Part shown: piece after piece, positions 43,198-51,875 of the stretch
How positions within the stretch are numbered: position 1 is the first letter of the stretch
How the letters are laid out: every line of letters begins with the position of its first letter
NCBI GenBank assembly: GCA_036419695.1
Contig: CP143946.1
Location: forward strand, 1,014,001 to 1,078,000
DNA length: 64,000 nucleotides
Direction of reading: 5' to 3'
From: [Clostridium] symbiosum
Lineage (GTDB): Bacteria; Bacillota; Clostridia; Lachnospirales; Lachnospiraceae
Made by a program: the position numbers and the translations under genes
The notes under the pieces: model-generated
What the model saw: only the letters and a program-made list of their open reading frames with translations
Told to the model about the DNA's origin: nothing
Database searches by the model: none

Positions 43198-43318
43198 CAT
43201 TTTACAGGAAGTGCTCATATTCAGAGGGAAAAGACGGCATAATATCCATAATGGGGATTTTATGCCTGTACGTACGGATTTCCGGGCGTGTGTAGTGCAG
43301 ATAGAAAGGTAGGAGCCT

Positions 43319-45973
43319 ATGTCAACAATGAAATATTACATGGAACATGCCGAAGCGGCGGTGAAGAAAACGGAAAGTACCCTTCAGGGCCTTGCAGACG
43401 GAGATGCAAAAGAGCGGCTGGAACGCAACGGCCCGAATAAGCTCAAGGAGCCGGAGAAGGAGCCTCTTCTCACCCGCTTTGCAAAACAGTTAAAGGATCC
43501 GATGATTATTGTCCTTCTGGCGGCGGCGCTGGTATCGGGAATCACGGCTTTTTATGCGGGAGAATCCTTTGCAGACGTGATTATTATTCTGGCCGTTGTC
43601 GTTATTAACGCCGTCCTGGGCGTTTACCAGGAGAGCAAGGCGGAGAAAGCCATTGAGGCGCTGCAGAAAATGTCGGCCGCCGTCTCCAGGGTTTACAGGG
43701 ACGGTAAAATACAGAGTATTAAGAGTGAAGAACTGGTGGTGGGGGATGTAATCCTGTTGGAGGCCGGAGATGCGGTTCCGGCCGATGGGCGGATTCTGGA
43801 ATGCGCCTCCATGAAGGTGGAGGAAGCTGCGCTGACCGGTGAGTCCGTGCCGGTGGAAAAGCAGAGTGAAGTTCCTGGAACGGCCGACGGCGTAAGGAGC
43901 GGGAAAACGAAGGATATCCCTCTGGGAGACCGGAAAAATATGGTCTACATGGGGGGAACGGTTGTTTACGGCAGGGGCACAGCCCTTGTAACGGCAACGG
44001 GGATGGAGACGGAGATGGGAAAAATTGCCGATGCCCTTGCAAAAGCCAAAGAGAGCCAGACTCCGCTTCAGAAGAAACTGACGCAGCTCAGTAAGACACT
44101 CAGCATTCTGGTTTTGGGAATCTGCGTTTTCATCTTCATTTTCAGCGTGGTAAGAGCAGGTGATTTTCATGCCGAGGTTCTGATTGATACATTCATGGTG
44201 GCGGTGAGCCTTGCCGTGGCGGCGATCCCCGAAGGTCTCGCCACCGTAGTCACGATTGTGCTGGCCATCGGCGTCACCAATATGTCGAAGAAAAAGGCCA
44301 TTATCAGAAAACTGACAGCGGTAGAGACACTTGGCTGTGCCCAGGTGGTCTGCTCGGATAAAACGGGCACCCTGACCCAGAATAAAATGACGGTGACCGA
44401 ATTTTCGGGAAATGACAGGGAACTCCTGGCGGAAACCATGGCCCTCTGCAACGATGCGGAGGCCGGGGAAGGAGAGGAGGCCGTCGGTGAACCGACGGAG
44501 GCCGCTCTCGTCAATTACGCTTCATCCCTGGGAATTTCCAAAAATGAGCTGAAAAAACGCCTTCCGAGAGTGGCGGAGGCTCCCTTTGATTCCATGCGAA
44601 AGATGATGTCCACCGTCCATCAAAAAGCGGAGGGCGGTTTTATCCAGTACACCAAGGGAGCGCCGGATGAGATTTTAAAATGCTGTACCTCCATATGGGA
44701 AAACGGTTCCATCCGCCCAATGACGGAAAAAGACAGAAAGTGGATTGAGTCGGAGAACAAGAGGATGGCCGACAGGGCGCTCAGGGTACTGGCCGGAGCG
44801 CTGAAGGAAACGGCGGAAAAGCCGGAGGATACATCACCCGCATCCCTGGAGCGTGATCTGGTATTTGTCGGGCTTACGGGAATGATTGACCCGGTGAGGC
44901 CGGAGGTAAAGGCGGCGATTCAGGAATGCCGTCAGGCGGGAATCCGACCCGTTATGATTACAGGCGACCACCGCGATACGGCGGCGGCCATCGCAATGGA
45001 GCTGGGAATTATAGATTCTGCGGATCAGGCAGTGACCGGAGCTGAACTGGATGATATGGATGAGGAGGAATTCCGGAACCGGATCGGGAATTACTCCGTT
45101 TATGCCAGGGTTCAGCCAGAGCATAAGGTGCGCATTGTGCAGGGCTGGCAGGCAAAAGGCATGGTGACCGCGATGACCGGAGACGGCGTCAACGACGCCC
45201 CGTCGATAAAAAATGCCGATATCGGCGTGGGAATGGGAATTACGGGAACCGATGTGACGAAAAATGTGGCCGATATGGTTCTGGCCGACGATAACTTTGC
45301 CACCATTGTTTCGGCGGTGAGCGAGGGGAGGAGAATTTACGACAACATCCGTAAGGCAATCCAGTTCCTGCTGGCTTCCAATTTAAGTGAGGTACTGAGT
45401 GTTTTTGTGGCCACCCTGCTCGGTTTCATTATCCTGAAACCGGTGCATCTGCTGTGGATTAATCTGATCACGGACTGTTTCCCGGCTCTGGCCCTGGGAA
45501 TGGAAGAAGCGGAAGAGGATATCATGAGGAGAAAGCCGAGGGATGCAAAGGACGGCGTTTTCTCGGGAGGCCTGGGAACCGACGTAATCTATCAGGGAAT
45601 TCTGGTTTCTATTCTGACGCTTGCAGCTTACTTTATCGGTCACCGGATAGAGGCGGGAGTATGGGAGATTGCACCCAGCGCCGATGGAATCACAATGGCT
45701 TTCCTGACTATGTCCATGACGGAAATTTTCCATTCTTTTAATATGCGTTCACAGAGAAAATCCGTATTCACTCTGAAGGGGCACAACAAAGCGCTGTGGG
45801 GAGCCATGTTATTTTCACTAGTTCTTACGACCGTTGTTATTTATGTGCCGTTCCTGGCGGACGCCTTTGGATTCGAGCACATTTCCCTGATGGAATACAT
45901 CACCGCGCTGCTGCTGGCCTTCCTGATTATACCGGCGGTGGAGATGGTAAAGTGGATTCAGAGACGCAGATAA
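43319..45973 (+). CDS. Cation-translocating P-type ATPase (P2A, Ca2+/Mn2+)
   Basis: An 884-residue P-type ATPase. It has the actuator motif EAALTGESVPVEK, the membrane ion site AAIPEGLATVV, phosphorylation Asp347 in CSDKTGTLTQNKMT, KGAPDEI, MITGDHRDTA, and the hinge MTGDGVNDAPSIKNADIGVGMG. The PEGL site and C-terminal six-span region place it in the Ca2+-ATPase (P2A) class. With a Mn2+-type riboswitch upstream, Mn2+ export is the likely role. The start follows GTAGGAG. Confidence 0.93.
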   Translation: MSTMKYYMEHAEAAVKKTESTLQGLADGDAKERLERNGPNKLKEPEKEPLLTRFAKQLKDPMIIVLLAAALVSGITAFYAGESFADVIIILAVVVINAVLGVYQESKAEKAIEALQKMSAAVSRVYRDGKIQSIKSEELVVGDVILLEAGDAVPADGRILECASMKVEEAALTGESVPVEKQSEVPGTADGVRSGKTKDIPLGDRKNMVYMGGTVVYGRGTALVTATGMETEMGKIADALAKAKESQTPLQKKLTQLSKTLSILVLGICVFIFIFSVVRAGDFHAEVLIDTFMVAVSLAVAAIPEGLATVVTIVLAIGVTNMSKKKAIIRKLTAVETLGCAQVVCSDKTGTLTQNKMTVTEFSGNDRELLAETMALCNDAEAGEGEEAVGEPTEAALVNYASSLGISKNELKKRLPRVAEAPFDSMRKMMSTVHQKAEGGFIQYTKGAPDEILKCCTSIWENGSIRPMTEKDRKWIESENKRMADRALRVLAGALKETAEKPEDTSPASLERDLVFVGLTGMIDPVRPEVKAAIQECRQAGIRPVMITGDHRDTAAAIAMELGIIDSADQAVTGAELDDMDEEEFRNRIGNYSVYARVQPEHKVRIVQGWQAKGMVTAMTGDGVNDAPSIKNADIGVGMGITGTDVTKNVADMVLADDNFATIVSAVSEGRRIYDNIRKAIQFLLASNLSEVLSVFVATLLGFIILKPVHLLWINLITDCFPALALGMEEAEEDIMRRKPRDAKDGVFSGGLGTDVIYQGILVSILTLAAYFIGHRIEAGVWEIAPSADGITMAFLTMSMTEIFHSFNMRSQRKSVFTLKGHNKALWGAMLFSLVLTTVVIYVPFLADAFGFEHISLMEYITALLLAFLIIPAVEMVKWIQRRR

Positions 45974-46039
45974 TGTGAGACGGACTGAGGCCAGGTACTG
46001 GATTCATGGTATTCTCAGGGAATCACGAAAGAGAAGGCT

Positions 46040-46079
46040 GAAACGCCCCGGAACTCCTGTTGAAGTTCCGGGGCGTTTC
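46040..46079. terminator. Terminator after the P-type ATPase
   Basis: GAAACGCCCCGGAACT and AGTTCCGGGGCGTTTC are perfect inverses around a short loop. It lies between convergent genes. Confidence 0.85.
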
Positions 46080-46227
46080 ACTGTAGATTGGCAATATGAA
46101 ATTTACGGAGCAGCTTTTGGCTGTCCATAGACGGAGGCCTGACGGCAAGTTTACAGGCCTGCGCCGTTTTATTGTTTTAGATTGGCCATTCAAGCTAATT
46201 CGATCCGTTCATGAGAGAAGGTCAGGG

Positions 46228-47085
46228 TTACAATACGGTTTCCCTGGCATCCGGCACATTAATCTTTGTATCCAGAAGCATTCCGGCAAGGATGATGACA
46301 AAACCGGCCAGTACAATGGGGGAGGGATACTCTTTCAGGAACAGAGCGACCCAGACCGGTCCGAGGATCATCTCCCACAGGGCGATTACGGATGCCTTCT
46401 GCGCGGAAATCATCTGGATTCCCAGGTTGTAGAAGGCATAACCGGCTCCAATCTGGATGATTCCGAGAATCAGGAGGACAATCCAGTCGGTCAATGCCAG
46501 TGTTCCTATGTAACCGGCCGTGGAGGGAAAGGCCACAAAAACAAAGATGCCGGTGAAAAGATTGGCAATGGCGGTCAGCCCAATCGGATTGGTTCCGGCA
46601 GACTTCTTGGCGCCGACACTCATACAGGCGAAGAAGATGCCTTCCAACAGGGCAATTGTGTTGCCGGAGCTGCTGCTCTTGTCCGTGCCGGAGCACATGA
46701 AAAAGACAACGCCGGCGAAAATAACGCATACGGGCCAGAATGCCTTCTTATTAAATTTCCTCGTTATCACAAAGTTTGCAAGGAACAGCCAGATGGTTGC
46801 CGTATACTGCATACCGACAGCAATGGCCGCCGATGTTTTGGACAGTGCAATGATAATGCTGATGCAGAGCGCGCAGTAGGAGCTGATGTAAACGGCCATC
46901 CAGGGGGTCCAGTTTAACCGTTTCCATCTGATGAAGGGCATCAGGGTAATTCCTGCAATAATGGAACGAAGGCCGCAAATCAGCAGGGAATCTGCCGTAA
47001 GGAATTTCACAAGCGGAGCATTCAGGCTCCAGAAAACAGCACCTAGAAAAACCAGGAGGGTGCCGGAATTACGGATTTTAGACAT
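46228..47085 (-). CDS. EamA family (DMT) transporter
   Basis: A 285-residue carrier with ten membrane spans in two EamA repeats. It has FLGAVFWSLNAPLVKFL near the start, the end-of-repeat segment AAIAVGMQYTATIWLFLANF, and AGYAFYNLGIQMISAQKASVIALWEMILGPVWVALFLKEYP in the second repeat. Members export amino acids or metabolites. I use the ATG at 47085 (7 bases after GGAGG), not the two earlier ones. Its promoter is overlapped downstream by the palindromic site bound, presumably, by the divergent TetR regulator. Confidence 0.9.
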   Translation of the reverse strand: MSKIRNSGTLLVFLGAVFWSLNAPLVKFLTADSLLICGLRSIIAGITLMPFIRWKRLNWTPWMAVYISSYCALCISIIIALSKTSAAIAVGMQYTATIWLFLANFVITRKFNKKAFWPVCVIFAGVVFFMCSGTDKSSSSGNTIALLEGIFFACMSVGAKKSAGTNPIGLTAIANLFTGIFVFVAFPSTAGYIGTLALTDWIVLLILGIIQIGAGYAFYNLGIQMISAQKASVIALWEMILGPVWVALFLKEYPSPIVLAGFVIILAGMLLDTKINVPDARETVL

Positions 47086-47188
47086 TGTCATACCTCCATC
47101 GGTAGGGGGAAAATAATTGTATCGGTGGGTAAACGCTTCATGCGGCGCGAAATGGCGTTCTTTGCCATTTCTGTGCATCGCGAAGCGG

Positions 47189-47225
47189 GTTACTGTTCAC
47201 AGCGCATTGCGGTGTGAACAATAAC
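47189..47225. repeat. Inverted-repeat element (GTTACTGTTCACA type), copy 2
   Basis: GTTACTGTTCACA (47189-47201) and TGTGAACAATAAC (47213-47225) are inverses with one mismatch around GCGCATTGCGG; CGCGAAGCG precedes it, as in copy 1. Confidence 0.7.
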
Positions 47226-47265
47226 ACTAACATAAAGACACATATCCATAAATTGAATATGATGA

Positions 47266-47294
47266 TTGATTATAAAGTAGAAACGTGATATACT
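47266..47294 (+). promoter_or_regulatory. Promoter of the tetR gene
   Basis: TTGATT (47266-47271) and TATACT (47289-47294) are 17 bases apart. The -35 box is part of TTGATTATAAAG, a half-site of the operator at 47322. Confidence 0.65.
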
Positions 47295-47321
47295 GTAGTT
47301 GGGTTGGAACCTTGATTAAAA

Positions 47322-47337
47322 TATAATCATGATTACA
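47322..47337. promoter_or_regulatory. TetR operator between eamA and tetR
   Basis: TATAATCATGATTACA is the same palindrome as at 48556-48575, with one change. It lies between two promoters that point toward each other, so one bound repressor could block both. Confidence 0.75.
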
Positions 47338-47343
47338 AAACTC

Positions 47344-47372
47344 ATTATATGCTCCGCATTTTATTTTGTCAA
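47344..47372 (-). promoter_or_regulatory. Consensus sigma-A promoter of the EamA gene
   Basis: On the minus strand, TTGACA (47367-47372) and TATAAT (47344-47349) are perfect boxes with a 17-base spacer, followed at once by the operator. Confidence 0.85.
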
Positions 47373-47489
47373 GACTTAATAACTTAATTTCCAGACGGAA
47401 TTTTCAGCGGCAGCAATTGTAACTACTCGGATGCCGCTTCACGCTTAACGGTGGAACGGCCGGCCTGACAGGAAGGGAGCTGATTGTCT

Positions 47490-48176
47490 ATGACAGAGAT
47501 TGAGAATGCCAATGATGAAATGAACTTAACATTAAAGAGAAAACGGATGATGATTTATTTCATTGAGGCTACGGAGAAACTGATTCGTGCAGAAGGGGTA
47601 GAGAAACTCTCTATAAGAAAGATAGCGACGGAGGCAGGTTATAACAGCGCCACTATCTATAATTACTTCAACGATCTGGAACATCTGGCACTCTTCGGCT
47701 CCGTATGTTACCTGCGCGAATACATCGTCACACTCGGGAAGGCCCTGAAACCGGACATGAGTTCCATCGACAGATACAGGACAATTTACCAATGTTTTAA
47801 CCGGGTTGCTTTCCGTTACCCCGAGATATTCCATAATATGTTTTTTGGAAGATACAGCAATAAGCTGGCCTCCGTAATCCAGGTCTATTATCAGGAATTG
47901 TTTCCGTCTGAACTGGAGGGGCTGAGTAACCGGATGAAAAAGATGCTGATGGAAGGAAGTATGCGCGAGCGCGATGAGATAACGATGGAGAGTATGGTCC
48001 AGGAGGGATATATACGGGAAGAAAAGGCCGATATCACACTGGATTTAATCATTGCCCTCCATCAGAATTTTATATATGAAGCCAGCCTGCAGGGAGAGAG
48101 CCTGAATATCGAAGAGCATGAGGAGAAGTTCCGGAAGATATTTGAGTATGTTCTGGATATGGGCGGCAAGGAATAA
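47490..48176 (+). CDS. TetR family transcriptional regulator
   Basis: A 228-residue repressor-type protein. The N-terminal helix-turn-helix is at about 25-65 (AEGVEKLSIRKIATEAGYNSATIYNYFNDLEHL), followed by an all-helical ligand domain with no close known type. ATG 47490 is about 10 bases after AAGGGAG; TTG at 47484 is possible. The palindromic site in its own promoter region and at the promoter of the dipeptidase operon suggests it controls itself, the EamA exporter and that operon. The effector is unknown, perhaps a peptide or amino acid. Confidence 0.88.
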   Translation: MTEIENANDEMNLTLKRKRMMIYFIEATEKLIRAEGVEKLSIRKIATEAGYNSATIYNYFNDLEHLALFGSVCYLREYIVTLGKALKPDMSSIDRYRTIYQCFNRVAFRYPEIFHNMFFGRYSNKLASVIQVYYQELFPSELEGLSNRMKKMLMEGSMRERDEITMESMVQEGYIREEKADITLDLIIALHQNFIYEASLQGESLNIEEHEEKFRKIFEYVLDMGGKE

Positions 48177-48242
48177 ATGGATCCTTACTCTATAGAAGTA
48201 ATGGCAGATGCATAAAGAAGATTAAACGAATAAAAGAATGAT

Positions 48243-48280
48243 GAACACCCCGGAAAGGAGAAAACCTTTCCGGGGTGTTC
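48243..48280 (+). terminator. Terminator after tetR
   Basis: GAACACCCCGGAAAGG and CCTTTCCGGGGTGTTC are perfect inverses. The T-run is weak (CGTTATT). Confidence 0.7.
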
Positions 48281-48288
48281 CGTTATTG

Positions 48289-48325
48289 GTGGCAATGAAA
48301 AGTTCGCGAAGCGCATATTTCGTTG
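48289..48325. repeat. REP-like palindrome (CAATGAAAAG type), copy 3
   Basis: GTGGCAATGAAAAGTTCGCG then AAGCGCATATTTCGTTG. It again follows a terminator hairpin directly, like copies at 3551 and 28055. Confidence 0.75.
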
Positions 48326-48534
48326 TTTTTATGACAGTATTTCCCTTCTCATAACGCAAATTAGGAAGGAAAACAGTTGAAAAGACTTAAAAAATCAAAT
48401 CAAAATTCAGAATAAAGAGAAAAACAGTGAAGTATTTTGAATCGTTTTGGAAAAGTATAACAAAAAATAAACAAAAAGTAACAAAATATAAAAATAGTCT
48501 ATTTAAATATAAAATTTTTGTTAAGAAAATGGTA

Positions 48535-48575
48535 TTGACAGATAGCAGATATGCATTTATAATCATGATTATAAA
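48535..48575 (+). promoter_or_regulatory. Promoter and 20-bp palindromic operator of the dipeptidase operon
   Basis: TTGACA (48535-48540) and TATAAT (48558-48563) have a 17-base spacer. The perfect palindrome TTTATAATCATGATTATAAA (48556-48575) covers the -10 box. A further half-site, TTGATTATAAA, follows at about 48583. The rest of the gap 48177-48708 holds a terminator, a REP palindrome and AT-rich DNA. Confidence 0.85.
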
Positions 48576-48708
48576 GTAAATATTGATTATAAAACGCGAT
48601 TAAAGGTTGGGTTTAACAGCTGTCCAGGAGACGGTATCCTGAATTTCGGGAACTGCAAATTCACTGGATAGTTACGGGGATTGCAAGTAAGTTAAGGAAG
48701 GAGTTTCT

Positions 48709-50157
48709 ATGGGATGCAGTAAAGAAGAGTTGCTTAATGAGCGGGTTTTTTATCATTTTCACCAGATTTGTCAGATTCCCCATCCGAGCGGCGGGGAGAA
48801 AGCACTCAGTGACTTTATTCTGAACTGGGCATTAGAGCTGGGACTCGATGCAAAGCAGGATTCGGTCAATAACGTTTTCATAAGAAAACCGGCAACGCCG
48901 GGATACGAGAGTGCCCCTGCCGTTATGTTACAGGCACACATCGACATGGTATGTGAGAAGAATGATAAGAGCGCCCACGATTTTACAAAAGACCCTATCT
49001 CCTGGGTGATTGACGGGGATATCATCTCAACGGGCGGACAGACGACGCTGGGAGCGGATGACGGCATCGGGGTTTCCTTTGCAATGGCGGTTCTGGAGGA
49101 GCGGGAACTTGAGCATCCGGCGCTGGAAGTTCTATTTACCGTTGCGGAAGAGTCGGATTTTACCGGAGCCGAGAATTTCGATATGTCCTGGATGAAGGCG
49201 GAGTATCTGATTAACCTGGATCATGCCTGCGACAGGGAAATCTTAAGCGGAAGCTGCGGAGGCATGGACGCGGAAGTCAGCCTGCCGGTTCAGCCGGAGG
49301 AGCTTAAGGAAGACTGGAAGACCTACAATGTTATGATATCCGGCCTGAAGGGCGGACATTCGGGGGAGGATATCCACAGAGGCCATGGGAATGCCAATTC
49401 ACTTCTCGGCAGATTCCTGGCGGAGGCGCAGAAACGCTTTACATATGGAATTTCCGCAATTAAGGGCGGAACGTACCGTCTGGCCATTCCAAGGGAGGCC
49501 AAAGCGGATCTCAGCCTGGCGGTATCCGATTATCCGAAACTGGAAGAACTTGCACAGGAACTGGAAAATATATTCCGAGGAGAGCTTCAGGAGACCTCAG
49601 AGTCACTTAAGATTACGGTCAGCGAGGCGCCTGCGGCCAAAACCCAGGTTGCTCCGGATCAGATCGTCACCCTGCTTTTACTGGCTCCGGATGGCATCTG
49701 CCAGATGAACGAAGTACTGACCGGACTGGTGGATACATCGGATAACCTTGGTGAACTTCACATGGACGATAAGAAGTTCAGGATGGTATTTGAGATACGT
49801 TCGGCCCAGGACAGCCTGAAGTACTATATTTACAAGAAGATAGAGCGCCTGGCAGCTCTTGTGGGAGCCGAATGCAAGACGGAAGTTGAATATGCAAGCT
49901 GGCATTTCAGGGCACAGTCACCGCTTCGTGAGACAGCGGTAGAGGTTTACCGGAAACTTTACGGTTCCGAACCATCGATTCTGACCGTACATGCAGGACT
50001 TGAGGTTGGATGCTTCTTTGAGGCAAGGCCGACCCTCGATGCCATTGCGCTGGGACCGGACTGCTGGAATTTCCATTCACCGTCCGAGATGGTGAGTATC
50101 TCTTCCACCAGAAAGACGTACCAGTTTTTATGCAGTATTTTAAAAGATTTAAAATAA
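48709..50157 (+). CDS. pepD: Aminoacyl-histidine dipeptidase (M20C, PepD)
   Basis: PepD cleaves Xaa-His and other dipeptides in the cytoplasm with two metal ions. The 482-residue protein has HFHQICQIPHPSGGEKALSDF, the first metal motif MLQAHIDMVCEK, TTLGADDGIGVSFA, and the catalytic VAEESDFTGAENFD. The lid-domain part is GLKGGHSGEDIHRGHGNAN, and the last ligands lie in GPDCWNFHSPSEMVSI. Length is normal. The TetR-type operator overlaps its promoter, and a carrier gene follows 91 bases later. Confidence 0.95.
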   Translation: MGCSKEELLNERVFYHFHQICQIPHPSGGEKALSDFILNWALELGLDAKQDSVNNVFIRKPATPGYESAPAVMLQAHIDMVCEKNDKSAHDFTKDPISWVIDGDIISTGGQTTLGADDGIGVSFAMAVLEERELEHPALEVLFTVAEESDFTGAENFDMSWMKAEYLINLDHACDREILSGSCGGMDAEVSLPVQPEELKEDWKTYNVMISGLKGGHSGEDIHRGHGNANSLLGRFLAEAQKRFTYGISAIKGGTYRLAIPREAKADLSLAVSDYPKLEELAQELENIFRGELQETSESLKITVSEAPAAKTQVAPDQIVTLLLLAPDGICQMNEVLTGLVDTSDNLGELHMDDKKFRMVFEIRSAQDSLKYYIYKKIERLAALVGAECKTEVEYASWHFRAQSPLRETAVEVYRKLYGSEPSILTVHAGLEVGCFFEARPTLDAIALGPDCWNFHSPSEMVSISSTRKTYQFLCSILKDLK

Positions 50158-50248
50158 AAGCAATTGTCCGGCAGCTTCACGGATGCCGGCAAAGCAGTAA
50201 AAAGGGGAAACAAAAAGCTTTATACTTCGTATGAGAAAGGAGAGCAGT

Positions 50249-51691
50249 ATGGAAGAAAACAAATTAAACACCACGGAGGTGTCTGCGGAAAAGAAGGAGA
50301 CGAAACTCAAAGCGATTAACCCGATGTTCTTTCTGGTAATCATCATTTTACTTTGCGCTCTGGCATCCTATATTGTTCCGGCAGGTACATATGAGCGTGT
50401 ATTCGACGCGGTGAGTGAGAGAGAAATTGTTGATCCAAACAGCTTCCACTATATTGATCAGAACCCGGTCAGCCTCTTCAGCCTTCTGATGTCTGTGACA
50501 CTGGGAATGCAGAACGCGGCTTACGTTATCTTCTTCCTTTTAATCATCGGCGGTACATTTGCCGTTCTGGACGCAACCGGGGCAATCAATGCAGGTATGG
50601 CCAACGTGGTTAAAAAGACGAGGGGCAAGGAACTTCTGATGATCCCGATCTGTATGATCGTATTTGGATGCGGTTCCTGTTTCGCAGGTAACTTTGAGGA
50701 ATTCCTGGCCTTTGTTCCACTGGTACTGGCATGCTGCCTTACCATGGGATTTGACTCTCTGACGGCGGTCGGCATTATCTTCTGTGCGGCTGCGGCAGGT
50801 TACGGCGGTGCCATGACCAACGCATTTACAGTCGGTGTAGCCCAGAGTATCGCAGGACTTCCGATGTTTTCAGGTATCGAATTAAGAGGTGCACTTTTTG
50901 CAGCGCTTCTGGGAGTCAGCATTGTCTATGTTATGTGGCATGCGGCAAAAGTAAAGAAAAATCCACAGTCCAGCTCCGTATATGAGTTCGACAGGGCTCA
51001 TGCCCACGAGCATGTGATTGACATGGATAACATTCCGAAGATGACGACACGCCATAAACTGGTTCTTATCATTTTCGTGGCAGGTATTGTCTTCACCGTA
51101 CACGGTGTTATTGTAAAAGGCTATTATATTGATGAACTGGCAGCCATTTTCCTTGCCATCGGCGTTTTAGGCGGTCTTGTAGGCGGATTGAAACCGGGCG
51201 AAATCTGTGACGGTTTTGAAAAGGGATTTGGAAACATGCTGTTCCCATGTATCATGATTGGCCTTGCCAATGCAGCGATTATCATCCTTCAGGATGCATC
51301 CATCATGGATACAATTATCCATGCCCTGGCCAGTGTCCTCGATTCACTCCCGGCATCTCTGATGGCCTGCGGTATGTTCGTAGTACAGGATATTTTCAAC
51401 GTAATCGTTCCTTCCGGTTCCGGCCAGGCGGCAATTACCATGCCCCTTATGGCTCCTCTGGCAGATATGCTGGGCGTTACGCGCCAGACGGCAGTTCTCG
51501 CATTCCAGCTTGGCGATTCCTTTACAAACGTTCTGGCGCCGACAGGCGGAGAGATTCTGGCAGCCCTTGCAATGTGTAAGGTTCCTTACAGCAAGTGGGT
51601 TAAATACCTGCTTCCGGTATTCTTCATGTGGTGGATCGTTGCATTCATCTTCCTGATTTATGCAACCCATATCGGATACGGACCATTCTAA
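50249..51691 (+). CDS. YfcC family carrier (C4-dicarboxylate/amino-acid type)
   Basis: A 480-residue membrane carrier of the YfcC/DcuC-like family with about twelve spans. It has INPMFFLVIIILLCALASYIVPAGTYER at the start, FGCGSCFAGNFEEFLAFVPL, AAAGYGGAMTNAFTVGVAQ, and VPSGSGQAAITMPLMAPLAD near the end, the family's substrate-loop pattern. Related proteins move arginine/ornithine, short peptides or dicarboxylates. It shares an operon with pepD, so a dipeptide or amino-acid substrate is likely. The start at 50249 follows AAAGGAGAG. Confidence 0.88.
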   Translation: MEENKLNTTEVSAEKKETKLKAINPMFFLVIIILLCALASYIVPAGTYERVFDAVSEREIVDPNSFHYIDQNPVSLFSLLMSVTLGMQNAAYVIFFLLIIGGTFAVLDATGAINAGMANVVKKTRGKELLMIPICMIVFGCGSCFAGNFEEFLAFVPLVLACCLTMGFDSLTAVGIIFCAAAAGYGGAMTNAFTVGVAQSIAGLPMFSGIELRGALFAALLGVSIVYVMWHAAKVKKNPQSSSVYEFDRAHAHEHVIDMDNIPKMTTRHKLVLIIFVAGIVFTVHGVIVKGYYIDELAAIFLAIGVLGGLVGGLKPGEICDGFEKGFGNMLFPCIMIGLANAAIIILQDASIMDTIIHALASVLDSLPASLMACGMFVVQDIFNVIVPSGSGQAAITMPLMAPLADMLGVTRQTAVLAFQLGDSFTNVLAPTGGEILAALAMCKVPYSKWVKYLLPVFFMWWIVAFIFLIYATHIGYGPF

Positions 51692-51738
51692 TTATTCTAT
51701 TTTTTAAATAAGCCATATCAAATCAAAATAAAACCCCA

Positions 51739-51821
51739 GCGGGCCGGACAATAATTGCCATTATGTCCGGCCCGCGCCCCTTTAAAAATCCTCCCGTGGT
51801 TTTCGCCACAGGAGGATTTTT
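51739..51821. terminator. Two consecutive terminator hairpins
   Basis: GCGGGCCGGACA/TGTCCGGCCCGC (51739-51775) is followed by AAAAATCCTCC/GGAGGATTTTT (51784-51821). The second works in both directions between the carrier gene and the convergent lysR. Confidence 0.85.
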
Positions 51822-51841
51822 CATAGGAAAGTGCTCCTATG
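51822..51841. repeat. Small dispersed hairpin repeat (CATAGGAA type), copy 2
   Basis: CATAGGAA-AGTG-CTCCTATG followed by AAATAAAAAGCACTCCGTG, nearly the same as copy 1 at 1902, directly after a T-run. Confidence 0.7.
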
Positions 51842-51875
51842 AAATAAAAAGCACTCCGTGCAGGCGCTCGCTAAG

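Noticed and set aside
46096..46917. Long plus-strand frame (273 codons) opposite the EamA gene
   Set aside because: The minus-strand frame encodes a clear ten-span EamA protein; the plus frame has no recognisable features and is its shadow.
48535..48596. Possible transposon end at the AT-rich palindrome
   Set aside because: The palindrome overlaps a perfect promoter and recurs at the tetR control region, so an operator explains it better.
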